Source: Membranipora membranacea
Taxonomy: Eukaryota; Bryozoa; Gymnolaemata; Cheilostomatida; Membraniporidae
Assembly (NCBI GenBank): GCA_914767715.1
Contig: OU612070.1
Coordinates: 18,156,025 to 18,220,024, forward strand
Length of the DNA: 64,000 nt
Direction: 5' to 3'
Each line of letters starts with the position of its first letter. Positions within the stretch are counted from its first letter, which is position 1. The position numbers and the translations under genes are program-made. The notes beneath the pieces were generated by a model. The model made no database searches, was not told where the DNA came from, and saw only the letters and a list, made by a program, of their open reading frames with translations. Positions 1 to 14,100 of the stretch are shown piece by piece.

Positions 1-1252
1 CTCAGCCGCTTACCTACCTACCTAAGCATCTGCATAATTACCATGTTAGTTTGTTAGCTAAACAAACACAGTGCAAACTATGAACTTCCTTCAAGTGCCA
101 CCCAATAGATCCTCATCAAAAGTGATGTCAGCATGAGTGTAAATGATGATAACCTCAAATCAATACAACATGATGTATGAAGGGACTATTTCTTTCAACG
201 TTATTGATACATCCAAAACGTTGTGAGGCGTCTGAGCCAGGAGATATAACGTCATCTGACTATCATAGGAAACATTCTCTCAAATTGTGAATCTGTTGTT
301 ATAGTTACCTGATCAAATGAGAGGAAAATTTTAACATGCACTATTGGTCTCAATACAATTTAGGCCAAGTCGGTGAAAGAATTTTGTCGTTCCGATGAAT
401 GGTGTGGATTTCAGATCGCATAGCGATAAATGACCTTAGTTGTTTTTTTGATACAAAAGTAACAGTGTTTATAACGAACGCTGACTTAAAATGAAGAGCC
501 GCAGAGCCAAAGAGATTTCAGTTTTGTGATATGTTACTTATTTTGTTAATTTTGTTCATCTTCACATGGGCATAACTCTGTACTTAATTGTCACAGGAGT
601 TTGAAATTCCCTACACAATGAAAATGATTGGCAATAAATTTACATGACACAGTAAGGATATATATCCTTACTCTCTGTTTACATGTTCAGGATGGCGATT
701 TGGCGGACATAAAATATTCAATTAACTGCCCATTGTGGAAAACTCTAATCGATCATGGAAGCTTCAGTCATTATATTCTCAACATATGCTCGATACACTG
801 TCTGGTAGGGCAATGATTTTAACTCAAGGTTTTATTTATAACTAAAAACTGGACAGAAAGTTGACAAGGAAAACTACCCATGCAATACTATTTGGTCGAC
901 CATTGTAAATAGCCCCTTGTTACATGTCAGCCTGGATGTTGCACTAGAGCCAACGCCAAAAGGTATCAGGGTGCTGATCGACCTCCTCACAGAACGACAC
1001 CCAACAGTTTGAGGCCCAAAACTGGTACAACCTATCAAAGTTGTTAAGCAGTAAACATTACTTATCATTATTTACTTCATAGAAAGCTTATAATACAAAA
1101 ATAAAAACTGAACTGTAAACGCTGAGCTCTCTCTCAGGAGGCCATATATTATTAGTACTTTAAAATATGAACCAAGTTGGCAAACGTCAGGATAATCTGA
1201 TTTTTTTTCATTAAAACATGTCTTCTTTTAAGGCTTGCATGATTGACCAAAT
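1..1252. other. 3' flank of the NACHT-WD gene
   Basis: Apart from a candidate poly(A) signal at 831-836, I see no exon, RNA gene or clear repeat here. Short open frames lack splice context or recognisable motifs. The stretch just below 1253 is probably 3' untranslated sequence of the minus-strand NACHT-WD gene. Confidence 0.5.
831..836 (-). promoter_or_regulatory. candidate polyadenylation signal AATAAA
   Basis: TTTATT on the plus strand reads AATAAA on the minus strand, about 420 nt beyond the stop codon of the NACHT-WD gene. It is the nearest good signal I found. Use is inferred, because the hexamer is common in AT-rich DNA. Confidence 0.3.
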
Positions 1253-4200
1253 TTACAAGATAGCGCACATGACAGAATTGCCCTTCTTTACATCATTGAC
1301 CAAGGCATCCAAAGCTTTTTCTTTCTGATCATTAGGCATTTCAACATAGGCTTTAGCGTGGTCTATGAGTCTGCGGTCTGTTCTTATCTCCGACAATCGC
1401 TGATAATCTGGTCGTCTACCAAGCTTTGTCTTCAGCATAGGAGATATGGATGGAGGTACTGGTATTTCTGTATTTACCATTGATTTGGTTTTTACCTCCC
1501 CCTCACCATGGTTTATATCCTGTAAAAGAAAATAGAATCCTAATTCCCATATTTATCATTTCAAAATCATAAGAGATACACCGAGTTCAACAAAGTAATT
1601 AACATCAACAATCTTCTCAGTTGAGGAGCACCCGAAATTTCATTTAATACATATTCAGTATATGTATTATATGAATCACATATATAGTTTGCATTAAAAA
1701 TTTCCTGAGGGTTGCTGATCTTTTGAAGTTTCCAGGATATGAGTTCATTCCTGAATCCATTTTTTTAGCAGCATAGGACTCCTGGAGCCTTACTTAAAGT
1801 GGTAGGCTGTGTCAAGTGTAGCAACACTAGGTGTCAAAGTTTGACATCTCTATTGGAAACACCGCACTCCTCAATCGGCATGTTGTGACTGGATATTTGC
1901 ACAGAATGTTGTATACCTGGTGTGATTGTTTCCTGATGTGAGATCCTTGCAGTAGTTGATCTACTGCTGCAGGCTTGGGTTCTGCAGGAGGGTGCGGTTT
2001 TTTCATCTGAGCCGACAGAGGATTTGTTCCCTTGATTAGCATCTCACTGTCAACTGGTTCATTATGGAGGACTGATTTTCGTTCTGAGCTCCCCTGATTG
2101 ATCGTAGAATTATAAAAAAGGTTTATGTGTGTTCATGAAAAAGAGCCACCTTTAAATGTTAAAACAACCAGCAAATCATCATTTTCAAATCATTAATATT
2201 CATAATAAAAAGCACCACACAATGAAAATACGAAATGACAATAAAGAAGTTTAAATATTTACATGAGCAGTAGTAACTTTGACACCATAGTATGGTATCC
2301 ATGATTGTACTAGGAACTGGATGAGATGTGTCTCTGCTCTGTTTGTAGTTGACTTAGACCTGTCGTTTGATAGACATACATCTTTCATCATTGTCCACTG
2401 TGGACTTCTCTCTAGGTCAACCTATAGATAATGTCAAGCCAAAATAAGATATTAAACTCCATGTACCTGTATATCCATGAACAGGTCTAAGCACTTCCGG
2501 GAGACTGTGACAGCATAATGCAGAGAATGGGAGTTACCTTCTCTTATGGGCGACACTTTTCCACATTAATATTTCATGCCAATAGAGCATTAAATTTTTT
2601 AAACATGCAAATCTGGGGTACACTTTAAGATTGTAGAAAGATGTTTTATGAATCACACGCAACACACAGCACACAAAAATGTTACCATGATTTTTACCTG
2701 TAAAGTGTTTCCAAGCAATAAGCTACATTCTAAAAGCCCACTTACAGTTGAATTTGTCTTGCTCCACCTCACACACGAGACTAATAACAGTCATAAGATA
2801 AGCAAGTTTATCCACATGACCTCCATATTAGCTTGTATATATGCAACAGACAGTGCAGTAACATACCTGCTCTGCTGCGTTGTGATTTTTGGTATATGGA
2901 AGCCGGTCAGTCTCACTAATAAAGGTAGCATCTGACTCAGTTGGGTCGAGTATCTTCAGAGATATGACGGATCCAGACATCTCTACAGCCACTATATACC
3001 TGGAGTCTTGAGTGAATGTGAACTTATCCACTGTACCTATAATTATTAAGCTATGATGGAAGAATCCGACTAGTATTAACAGGTACCTTCATAAAGCTTC
3101 ATAAAGATTATCATCAACTAGCACTATAGGATAGTGTTTACACGAAGTTTAAATCTTGAAGGAAGTTAGATTGGGTTGAGGAATAAAGATTATATCTCTG
3201 AGCTGAACAGGACATGGCCACCTTTCCCAGGTCAGATATATTAGTGTTATTCCTCTGACCACCAAAGAGTAAAAGCAGACACATTCAGGGATTCAGGTGT
3301 TCATACTCTGAGCTGGAAAGAGGAGAGTTTTATGATGACGATGGAATTTAAAAGTCATTCTCAAGATCACTTTTCCATACACTTTTAGTCTCACTTATTA
3401 GTTACAATTTAGGTCTCTCTTATTAGTTATAACAAGTAGTTTACTCCTTGGTTATAAATCAGACAAAATTTGATGTTGGCTTTGCCACACCATGTTTTAA
3501 CACAAAATGTAGGGAAAATTTTGATGAGCAGATGTTTGGATTGCAAAATTTGCCTGTTTTGCCATTTGAACCCCAAAAATTTGTTGGCGTGTTGTCTGCA
3601 GGCTCAAAATTGCATTATGGTACCTTAGTTGCCCAAGATCTTTTTCGCCCATAATTACTTGCATTAAGTTTTGAGTTCTACGATAGATAAAAACCCTGAA
3701 TTTGATCAAATAGAGCTGTATAAAAAAACTTCATTTATATACATACATATCAATAAATATATATATGTATATATATATAAGTTTGAAGTTTGAAGTTTGT
3801 TTATTGCCTAAAATTCTAATATCCATCCTGTGATAGGTTGATAGCATCGAATGTACGGCACATACATGGAAAATAAAAATAAAAGGAGTCTGAGCTGCAT
3901 ATATTTATATATATTACACATTTGATGTGTTGCCTAGGGTTGGAACGACCTCTTGAGGTTGGAGTTGAATTTCGGATATTTGACCTCGGATCCAGCCACA
4001 AACCGGGTCGGATATGTGTTATGTCTGATCCGAGATGATACATTTTTAATCAACACTTGCTTAGCACCATTTATCTCACTGAACATGACAAGGAAGGAAG
4101 TATGATAGTCATTAATTTGTAGTTCAGTTAAGATAATTGAGTTTGGCTGAAAGCACTCAGTGGTTATCAGAAGGCATTCAATACCTATCTCATTTTCATA

Positions 4201-7200
4201 GCTATATTGTTGCTGATTAAATTTGATGGATGTGTTTTTTCTGCTGAAATTGATAGAAGCATCTTTACTCAGATCGTTGTGACATAAGACATAATTTTGT
4301 CCAATGATGTTCCTTGTAACAATATGTCTTGTTTGATGAACAAAGTAATTATCCTCTTCTGCTTTTCCAAAGTAGGAGGACATCCTACTCCTTATCACAA
4401 CAGAGAGTTTGGGACATAGGAGCAGGGAGTTTGTTCAAACTCAGTGATTTTTAACATCAGGGTTTGAGTGATCTTGGCAAATTGAGTGCCTATGCACAAA
4501 TTCTCGTTGTCAAGATATCTTAGCACTCATTAAATGACCTTTCAAATAATCTGTTTGTGTGATCCTTGCACTGTTTTAGTGATAAGTTGCTACGTAAAGA
4601 ATTATATCAAAGCTGATGTGCACATTTAAATTAGGGTAATGGTTCAGGGAAGAGATTGTTGAGGGTGTTTATTCATGTATTCAATCACCTTAATTGTATA
4701 TTATGGTGCAAAAGAAGAACTGCTGTGACTAGTAAAATTAGCGTTTTTACGCGTTATCCGGGTCCGGATCTGAGGTTGAAGTTATAGACCTATCCGATAT
4801 CCGATCCGAGGTTGCCCAACCCTGATTCGTTCCACCCCTAGTGTTGCCACAAAACACATTTGCAGCCGTCTGAGCATATAGTCTTTTTGTATCCCTAACA
4901 TGAAGCAAAAAAAGCGATTTGGGCTGTAGAAATGATACCATATAATTATGTTGAGCCCCCACAAGATACAAAATCATAATCTTCATCCACGCTTTGATAA
5001 AAACAAACCTTGGAAAGAGTAGGATCCTAACTTCACCACACCACATTCATTCTCGTTGTTGATTATCCTATACAAGTTTATGCTTGCAGAGCTGACACTG
5101 CCGGCAATATATCTGTTATCAGTGGATATTCTACACTCAAAGAAATCCTCCATCATCTTACCAACAACTTGGATGCCTTCTCCCTTTTCCCAGCTAGCAA
5201 TCTTGCTACAATCACATAATAATTAGCTTGATGACGGACGGCACCGGGAATCGAACCTGGATCATAAGATCACAAGTCCTTCCCCTTAACCGCCAGACCA
5301 CTCCTGACTCTTTACAAAGGGATCCTCCGAAAAGTTGGCTCAAATTCAAGATTTGAAAATCCAGCTCCTAATTAAACCTCTGGAGATGTCCAAGATAAAC
5401 ATGATTGGGTAGGCCTAACTGGTAGAGACTGCAGTACTCTAATATAGTTCAGTTTCTCACCCATTGCCCTCAATATGGAACACAGGGATACAGCCATGTA
5501 CACAACCATATTCCACTAAGCTTCAGATTAGTTAAACTAGATTAGTATTGCTGTTGAGTAGATTCACGATGAAAAAAGCAACATACAGCAGTTTTTTTAT
5601 GGATGCATAAATCTGTTTCTAATTTTTACAAAATACAGTGCCTAAGTATACCTCCCATCCCCAGTTTATGTTGTGGCCTTTTGAGTTGAGGCTGCTTCAA
5701 ATGCGGCCTTCTTACAAGCAATCATTGACTTTCTGTTATTCATCGAACAGCAGAAATTTCCAAGCAATGAAATTGATGTAACGCATTACGCATATTGCTT
5801 TCCTCTGTGGACAAGGTTGAGAGAAGTTTTAGCGCGCACTATTCAATAGGAAATCGGCACTCAGGCTCCACACATATTATCCTTTGGGAACATATTTACA
5901 AGATTGTCTTCAGAAGCTAGCCGTGAAAGACTACCTGATATTAGAGAATCAGATCTTAGGCTACTTTCAGATAGGCTAAGATAAGATCACTTGTCTGCTT
6001 CCATATGAGTGGAGGAGGAAACTGAAACTCTACTTACGTCACATCAAGCCTGAGCAGCTCACACGGCTCCGTATTCTTCAATATATAGAAATACGGACAG
6101 TCACCATACTGATGTATGTTCTCATCCTTGTGGTACGAGTCTAACACTGCAATATAAATGTGCTTTTTTTAATTGCAAGCTTCAGTTATCATTATGACAG
6201 AGCACAATTATGCTGACTGAGGATTATTTATGTCAGAAACTTATTTATGTTCATTACCATAGCATAGTATAGCAAAGAAAAGCATAGCAAGTGATTTATC
6301 ATATATTTTTACACTAGTTTATTTAGCTGGAGTGCTACCTGGCGTAAAAAAGAATCTCTGCCCCATGTGCTTCTGTATTTAATAGTTTGATACCGTCCAG
6401 ATGGGCACCTTTCAAGAAAGTCATTCAGAAAATGTTCAACGTCATGGATATATCGCAGTAGTAAGGTATTGGTTTTGATATCTATTAGATTGTCAGAAAC
6501 GCCAAGAACTTCAATACCTAGTCTTAGCGCCTCTTTAAAAAAGTGTCGGGTTGCTTTTTATATCTAGCATACAGGGATGTGTAAAGAATGGGCAGACATT
6601 AAGTAAGAAGGGAGATAATAAAACTTTTAAAATAGCATCCTAGCCAGGGTGGTCGAACTCAGGTAAACAAAATTTCAAACAATATACATTCTTTGACTAG
6701 CCTTTGTTGCCACAGAGTTAATGTGCTTTTCAAAATGAAGTTTGCTGTCTATCTGTACCCCTAGATATAAATATACATCAATTTATGTCAAAGACAATGC
6801 TCATTATGCAACATCTTCATAAATAACAATATCTCCAGTTTGTGCAACGTCACTTTCAATTTGCGACTCTGGTGTACAGGACCAAAATATATATTTTTTG
6901 AAAATGCGTTTCAGAAAATAATATTGACTACAGCAATCCTGCATCCAACAGACCTCGACGGCTTGTATGTTTTCATTTAGGTTCGACAGTTGTTTGTTTG
7001 TTTGTTTAATTTTAAAACCCTCTCTCCAGGGATGTTTGCATAAAATAAAAACTAAAATGCTATATAGACAGTGAGTCAGACTCGAACATGGCCAGCTGGG
7101 ATAGTGTCAGTGTGAGGTTCAGGCAAGTTCAATTACATATTGTAGATACATACACTTGGTGACATTTGTGTAAATGAAAACTTCCTTAGGCTGGCATGGG

Positions 7201-8127
7201 TTCGGTTGACCAAAACCGTCAGTTTTTCCCACATAATATCCCCAGTGCCTGTAAAAATAGCGGTTTTGGTCAACTGTAGCATGGGGTTCATTTCATTTTT
7301 CATTTCTATGTCAATTGATATTTACTCATCATGCATCATATTGGAGTTTAGCTCCCAAAAAGGAAGGGGATAATGGTTCTACAGCTCTTTTACAGAGAGT
7401 ATGGCCTGCCTTGTTTCTGCCTTAATAGGATGAATCTGACGCCTTCAGAATAGTACTTCAAGTATTTCATTAGTAAGTTAATTTTAAACAGTTATCAACT
7501 TCCACATAACATAAGCAATGAGCTTTTCCACTGTTAACTTCAACTTCGAGGTATTGTAATGTGCTCCTACAATCTCTAGGTACTGAAATGCTTCAATGCC
7601 GTACTCTGTGTGATTTTTTGGAAGGACAATTTCATCTGTATGTATGTCATACACATTAAAATAACAACAATAAGATGGCACAGCGCAAACAGGACCAATG
7701 GTCATCATATAATGTTGTAAATTGTGCATACTGAATGACTGCTTTAGCCTAACTCCTAGACTTACTTCATCATGACATTTCTTCTGATGCAGAAATTTCG
7801 ATATATGAGCTCGGTAAACCTACCACAAAGATAAGTAAAATGAAGGTTAAAGCTTCAAGCCAAATACTCTAATAATAATCAGCAGCAGAGACTGCAGCAT
7901 CCTGACTCAGGTGAGACAGAATTCTCATACAAGACAAACAACTTCGTGTGACAAAGCGTTGAACTATTTACATTTTGTGCTTTTACCTAGACTGTACAAA
8001 GATTTCACTCACTGGTATATTTCGCTGTGGTATCTCCTCCTGGCTTTACTTCTTTCAGGTCAAGAGTTTTCATATCAAACCACATCAACCCTAGGTTCGT
8101 GTCCACGCCTACTGCAACTCCATATTT
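1253..8127 (-). CDS. NACHT-WD gene, last propeller exons and CAIL tail
   Basis: Exons 8013-8127, about 7490-7755, 6038-6146, about 5042-5205, 2867-3036, 2263-2421, 1917-2093 and 1253-1519. Blade-like stretches are visible: GLMWFDMKTLDL, YFNVYDIHTDEIVLP, FYILKNTEPCELLRLDV, then TDNRYIAGSV and FTQDSRYIVAVEMSGSV. After 2421 the sequence stops looking like WD repeats. It becomes a polar, proline- and lysine-rich tail (KKPHPPAEPKPAAVDQLLQG), then a helical segment (DQKEKALDALVNDVKKG), and ends MCAIL-stop. Cys-Ala-Ile-Leu fits a CaaX box with Leu last, the preference of geranylgeranyltransferase I. Uncertainties: the donor ending the exon near 5042 has two frame-compatible choices, and the donor of the 7490-7755 exon does not match the phase of the next exon. 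Confidence 0.8.
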
Positions 8128-11100
8128 CTACAACAACATGTACAGTATGTCTGTTCTAAACTTTCCATTATCTCACATAGCCATTTTGTCAATGTGTCCC
8201 ATATTCACTCAGCCATTGTACTACCTTCCTTTTTCCTCACTAGTACATTTGGACACTTTTCCACAAGCTGTTTTCTAACCACCCAAAATTCCAGTAGTAA
8301 AAGAAACTCCCACAACCCTGCTGGCGCTACACCTTGAGACCAAAGAGAAAAAAATTTAGTTTGAAGTCCAAAGCTACTACTAGCGGCGGCCTTTTGGGTA
8401 GTGGCATTTTGTATAGTGGTATTTTGGTTAAGTGACCTTTTGGGTGGTGGTGTTATGGGTAGTGTGTATATTGATATATGTACTTTGGGGTATCGGCTTC
8501 TTGCAGCAGTGAGGTATAGACCAATGGAAAAGGAATATTAGCTGAGATGATGACCGTAGGTGATTATATGTACCAGGAGTTGCAGCTTTTGGGGAAAGTC
8601 TGACTAGCTAGGAAATGTGGCCCACTGTGACAAGTTGATTGCCCTCAAATTAATTAATAATAATGACAATACTAAGTAAACAAAAGAGGTGTCTCACACC
8701 ACAGATTTATTTATATCAAGTATGATTCAAGAAGTTGTGTGCATTTGTAGTGACTCATCTTTGAGGCGGCCAATGACATACCACGAGAATTGGAACGTGA
8801 TCTATGTTTTATAGTTAGAGACACTCCTTGGTTTTACCCATAAGGTTAATTAAGGCCAGATATCTATATACATAATAATTTGAATAAGAAACAATAGTTA
8901 GATCTGAACGATTACAAACAAAGGATTAAAAGCTTGGCCCTCGCATAAAAGGCAGGCAGAGCAAGACAGGAGATCACAGTGAGCCCACTGGCTGTAGCTA
9001 AGATCAAAGTGCCACTGCCAATGGCTGATTAGTGCCTGTTTCAGTTTCTGGCAGCTTGCTGCACACTTATGATTAGGAGGCCTCACCTCTAGGATGCATT
9101 CTAGTTTTCTAGGATGTATCACATTCTCAGTACGAGGACTTCGGGCAACTTGCGTCCCTCTTTGTCATAAACAGGGCAAACATGTCAACTCTCTGACTTG
9201 TGTATGAGCTGTACTATGCACAATGTGGTTAATTTGAGTAGTGAACTATGGCACGAGCGGCAGGTGCCTTGACGATAGAGACTTTGCGCCGATGAGTTGA
9301 TGGAAAGCAAACCTCCCTGCACTGGTTTGGTTTAGAGTATAAGCATGAGAGTGATGGGGCGACCATTGTTGCACTGGCAGCCTCCCTGGTTGCGCAACAG
9401 CTTAAACACACCAATTATGTCAAAATACCGAAACTGTCAAAATGCACTGAAGAATCGATAAGGTTGATTGAGATGCCCATCAACACACAGGTGTGGCTTC
9501 ATGCTGCTGGGACCGGCCATGAGGAGGTTGTACAAGAAGAGGCCTCGAATCAGCGCTTGACTCATGGTTTCTAGCTGAAGACCTGTGTGTTGTGCAGTGG
9601 TACGCGCACCACTGTATGCTGTATCCCCAAGAAACAATACTAGAACACCCAGGCTTTGTTATTTGACACTGTATTTCAGACCACCCAGGCCACTCTACCC
9701 AAGACGCAGTACTTTAGGACACCCAGGCTATCCTACTCATGACAATAGGTAACAGACCATCCGGCTACTCAATCTTATGACAATATGTTGCAGGCTCTGC
9801 AGGCTACAATAAGCCAATATGCGTTGTTTGCCCATATTATTTAGGATGCTTTTAAGTTTGAACACGTTTCGTGTAATATGTATCTTGTAATCGAAGACAG
9901 CTAAAAAAAGGAGGTTCTGACAGTCCAAAGCGGGAAGTTATGGCCAGAGAAAATCAGATATGGATAGTTGGCACCTGAATTTAGTCCAATCATGCCCATG
10001 TTGAACAGTTATTCGAAAAAGGGGATAACATAATATTTTTAATTGTGTATTATGCGCTTGACTTATTTTACATGTTCAAAAAATTTTTAGTTTTGATTCA
10101 TGTGAAGAAAGTTTCTGGTAAACAGTTATTCCTGTTAAGGGGCTCACTAAAAGCACACTTATAGTATCATCTGAAAGCCTCTGAAACTACGACTTTTACG
10201 AGCACTCTTATCTGTTTTGAATGTTCGAAAAACATAAGCGCATATAGACTTCGACTAGATTTCACCAGGTATCTGAGCAGAATAAGAACTTGGGGATTAG
10301 GGATAGAATCCGCTGGCAGGTGGATTGTAAGTATTTGAAGTGTTGAGACTTGACTTGGAAATAAATTCAAGTATTGTACCTAAGCTTACATATTCCACTG
10401 TGCCGCCAAGTTTATTGAGTATTTTCATTAAGCTTATCTGTGTGGCTAAGAAATACTAATGGGAAATTCTTGATGGGAACCCTTCTAACTCTCCAACTGA
10501 ATGAGTCAGCACTTCTGTTTCAGGTGACAACTTCTCTCAGGAAGATCAAACATACTTGAAACCTGCAGAGCCACAAGGGTCTTGTCTAGTCCAGCATAAG
10601 CCATAGACTTAATAATAATATTATTAAGTCTATGGCTTAAGCGCATGTCGTCCCTCGTCAGCAGTCCCACATCAGCGATTAGTGAACATGTCGTCCCTCG
10701 TCAGCAGTCCCACATCAGCGATTAGTGAACATGTCGTCCCTCGTCAGCAGTCCCTCATCAGCGATTAGTGAACATGTCGTCCCTCGTCAGCAGTCCCACA
10801 TCAGCGATTAGTTAACATGTCGTCCCTTGTCAGCAGTCCCTCATCAGCGATTAGTGAACATGTCATCCCTCGTCAGCAGTCCCACATCAGCGATTAGTGA
10901 ACATGTCATCCCTCGTCAGCAGTCCCACATCAGCGATTAGTGAACATGTCGTCCCTCGTCAGCAGTCCCACATCAGCGATTAGTGAACATGTCGTCCCTC
11001 GTCAGCAGTCCCACATCAGCGATTAGTGAACATGTCGTCCCTCGTCAGCAGTCCCACATCAGCGATTAGTTAACATGTCGTCCCTTGTCAGCAGTCCCTC

Positions 11101-14100
11101 ATCAGCGATTAGTGAACATGTCATCCCTCGTCAGCAGTCCCACATCAGCGATTAGTGAACATGTCATCCCTCGTCAGCAGTCCCTCATCAGCGATTAGTG
11201 AACATGTCATCCCTCGTCAGCAGTCCCACATCAGCGATTAGTGAACATGTCATCCCTCGTCAGCAGTCCCACATCAGCGATTAGTGAACATGTCGTCCCT
11301 CGTCAGCAGTCCCACATCAGCGATTAGTTAACATGTCGTCCCTTGTCAGCAGTCCCTCATCAGCGATTAGTGAACATGTCATCCCTCGTCAGCAGTCCCA
11401 CATCAGCGATTAGTGAACATGTCGTCCCTCGTCAGCAGTCCCACATCAGCGATTAGTTAACATGTCGTCCCTCGTCAGCAGTCCCACATCAGCGATTAGT
11501 GAACATGTCGTCCCTCGTCAGCAGTCCCTCATCAGCGATTAGTGAACATGTCGTCCCTCGTCAGCAGTCCCACATCAGCGATTAGTTAACATGTCGTCCC
11601 TTGTCAGCAGTCCCTCATCAGCGATTAGTGAACATGTCATCCCTCGTCAGCAGTCCCACATCAGCGATTAGTGAACATGTCGTCCCTCGTCAGCAGTCCC
11701 ACATCAGCGATTAGTGAACATGTCGTCCCTCGTCAGCAGTCCCACATCAGCGATTAGTGAACATGTCGTCCCTCGTCAGCAGTCCCTCATCAGCGATTAG
11801 TGAACATGTCGTCCCTCGTCAGCAGTCCCACATCAGCGATTAGTGAACATGTCGTCCCTCTACAGCAGTCCCTCATCAGCGATTAGTGAACATGTCATCT
11901 CTCATCAGCGCATGTCGTCCCTCGTCAGCGATTAGTGAACATTTTGATTATTGTATAAACCTGATAAACTGCATCGATCAATGATTTGTACCTTGATCAC
12001 TTTTTGTTTGATGAAACCAGGCTAGATTTGGGAGAGGGGCAGTGTTTTTCTGGAATCATTTCCTGTACCACCCTTAACACAATTGCACAAATTCTTTAAC
12101 ATCCCCTTAAATGCATAAATGAGAGGGGGGGGGGGGCGCTGACATCTGTGACCTCCTTATTATTAGATGTCTCATACCAAATATTTCTGAAACTTGTCGT
12201 CTGAACTTGATATTACAAAATTTCTGTTGCAGCCAACCTAGCAGGGGGCGGGTTTATAGTCAAACGAAAGTATTGTACACTCATGGAAGTGTTAGATCAA
12301 ATTCTGGTATGTACTATAAAATAATACTTAATAATAATAATGATACGATCTTGAATCAACTGTTTTCTGTGGCTGATTCTCTGAGACATGAGAAATGTCA
12401 ATCTGTAGAAGGGGCAACTACTTGTTCCAACATTAATAAACACCCCTGTTTTTCTAAAATTACTGAATAAATATTACCGAGTGTCAGCTTACCCTGTAGT
12501 AAGTAAGATATGCAAACTGGATTTCTTTGAAAATCTTGACCAGTTTGAAATTTGTTGCGTCATAGAGTACGGATACATATTCAAGTTCAGCGTCATCATC
12601 CTTAGGGTCGCATATATCTCCAGTTCTGTAAAACACGAGCCGTAACTGTGGACATAGGGATATTCAGCCACTTATACTTCAATGGGTGTTGAACTCAAAT
12701 ATGTAAAGCATGTCAAACACAATTGGTTAAAGTCTATATATTGACACAGCACTTTCTTGACTGGCTGGCCTTTTGCAAACCAAATATAGCAATATTGGAC
12801 AGGGAAGTTTCACCCAGAAAAATATCCAATTTTCTTCTTCCTGTTCTTATTTCTCGGGTATACCAGATAATGTAGATGTGAATGGGAAACTTACCAATGA
12901 TATGACACTGAATAATGAAATATCTTTGTGCTCTCCACAAATCCACAACTTTATTTGTTATATAATATATTATATACTAAGGTTTCAAAAACGGGCTGGC
13001 AGATGTTAATCAGGGGTTTAATTGCTCAGGGTATTAATAAAGAAAAAGGTATGAGGCCTGTGGTCTGACAATGATATCTATTCAAAAAGGACATTGATCA
13101 TTGGGCATTGTTGGTATCAACTCAAATTAACAAGTTGTGACCATGAGGTCAAGAGGGCAAATCGTTTTATCATGGTTTTGAAGACTCACAGTAAGAAATG
13201 ACTATCCAGATATATGACATCCATCATACTGAAGCCTATCTGTTTCCATACAGCGTGTTTATTGTCTCCATGCTCAAGCAAAAGAAGCCCTGTCTGTGGT
13301 GTTACCACATTTTGACCAAATGAATCCCTCTTCATGAGATACGCAGAGCCTTGATCATCAACAATTGCCAGCACCTTAAAAAACATGAGATCAAGTTTGA
13401 TTCAGTATATCTGTATTCAGAACTGCTTCCCCCTGATGGAAGCAAACCCGAAGGCAGGTTAAACCCATTTTGTTAATATGATTTTACCAATAACAATGTG
13501 ACAAACTAACAATAATAATAATGACAGTTATAAAAAATTTTATGATTGTTATACTTACACCGGCATCTGGTGTAATTGCCTCTGCAGATGATTTCATCTT
13601 CACTTTGCATCTAAAATCAGCGTCAAAAGTCTAAAAATAAACAAACAATAGATAGAAGAGTATGATCAGATTTTGATTCTATTTTCAAGCAATCTATCCT
13701 AGTAATGAATGCAAATCTATATTGCTCCACACTAGGAAAATGTAATTCGACGATGACCAACTTTATATATAATATAATATGTAAAATTTACAAAAAAAAA
13801 CAAATTAAATGAACAGCACACACCTTATGTGCAAAATCGGAGTTGCAATTCTTAGGGGTATGAGGGTACATTGTATATGGGAGATGGGTATAAAGGTACC
13901 TGGTGTATAGGTGGTAGATTGGGTTTGTAGACTGTTTAATCATGCAGATTGAATAAAAAACATAAAAAAATCTTTCACCGTGTCATAACCTTAATCTTTT
14001 ACAATGTCTTAAAGTTTATCAACTCTTTGCCTTGACTATGTGGGTTAAAATCGCAAGGGTTGTCACCGTCCGAGGACTGTAATATATCAGTGCCTTAAGG

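Noticed and set aside
3448-3654. 68-codon plus-strand frame
   Set aside because: Intronic, overlapped by an open frame on the other strand, no splice sites or motifs.
10644-11940. CRISPR-like array
   Set aside because: Units are contiguous 43-bp repeats without spacers, in a eukaryotic intron.
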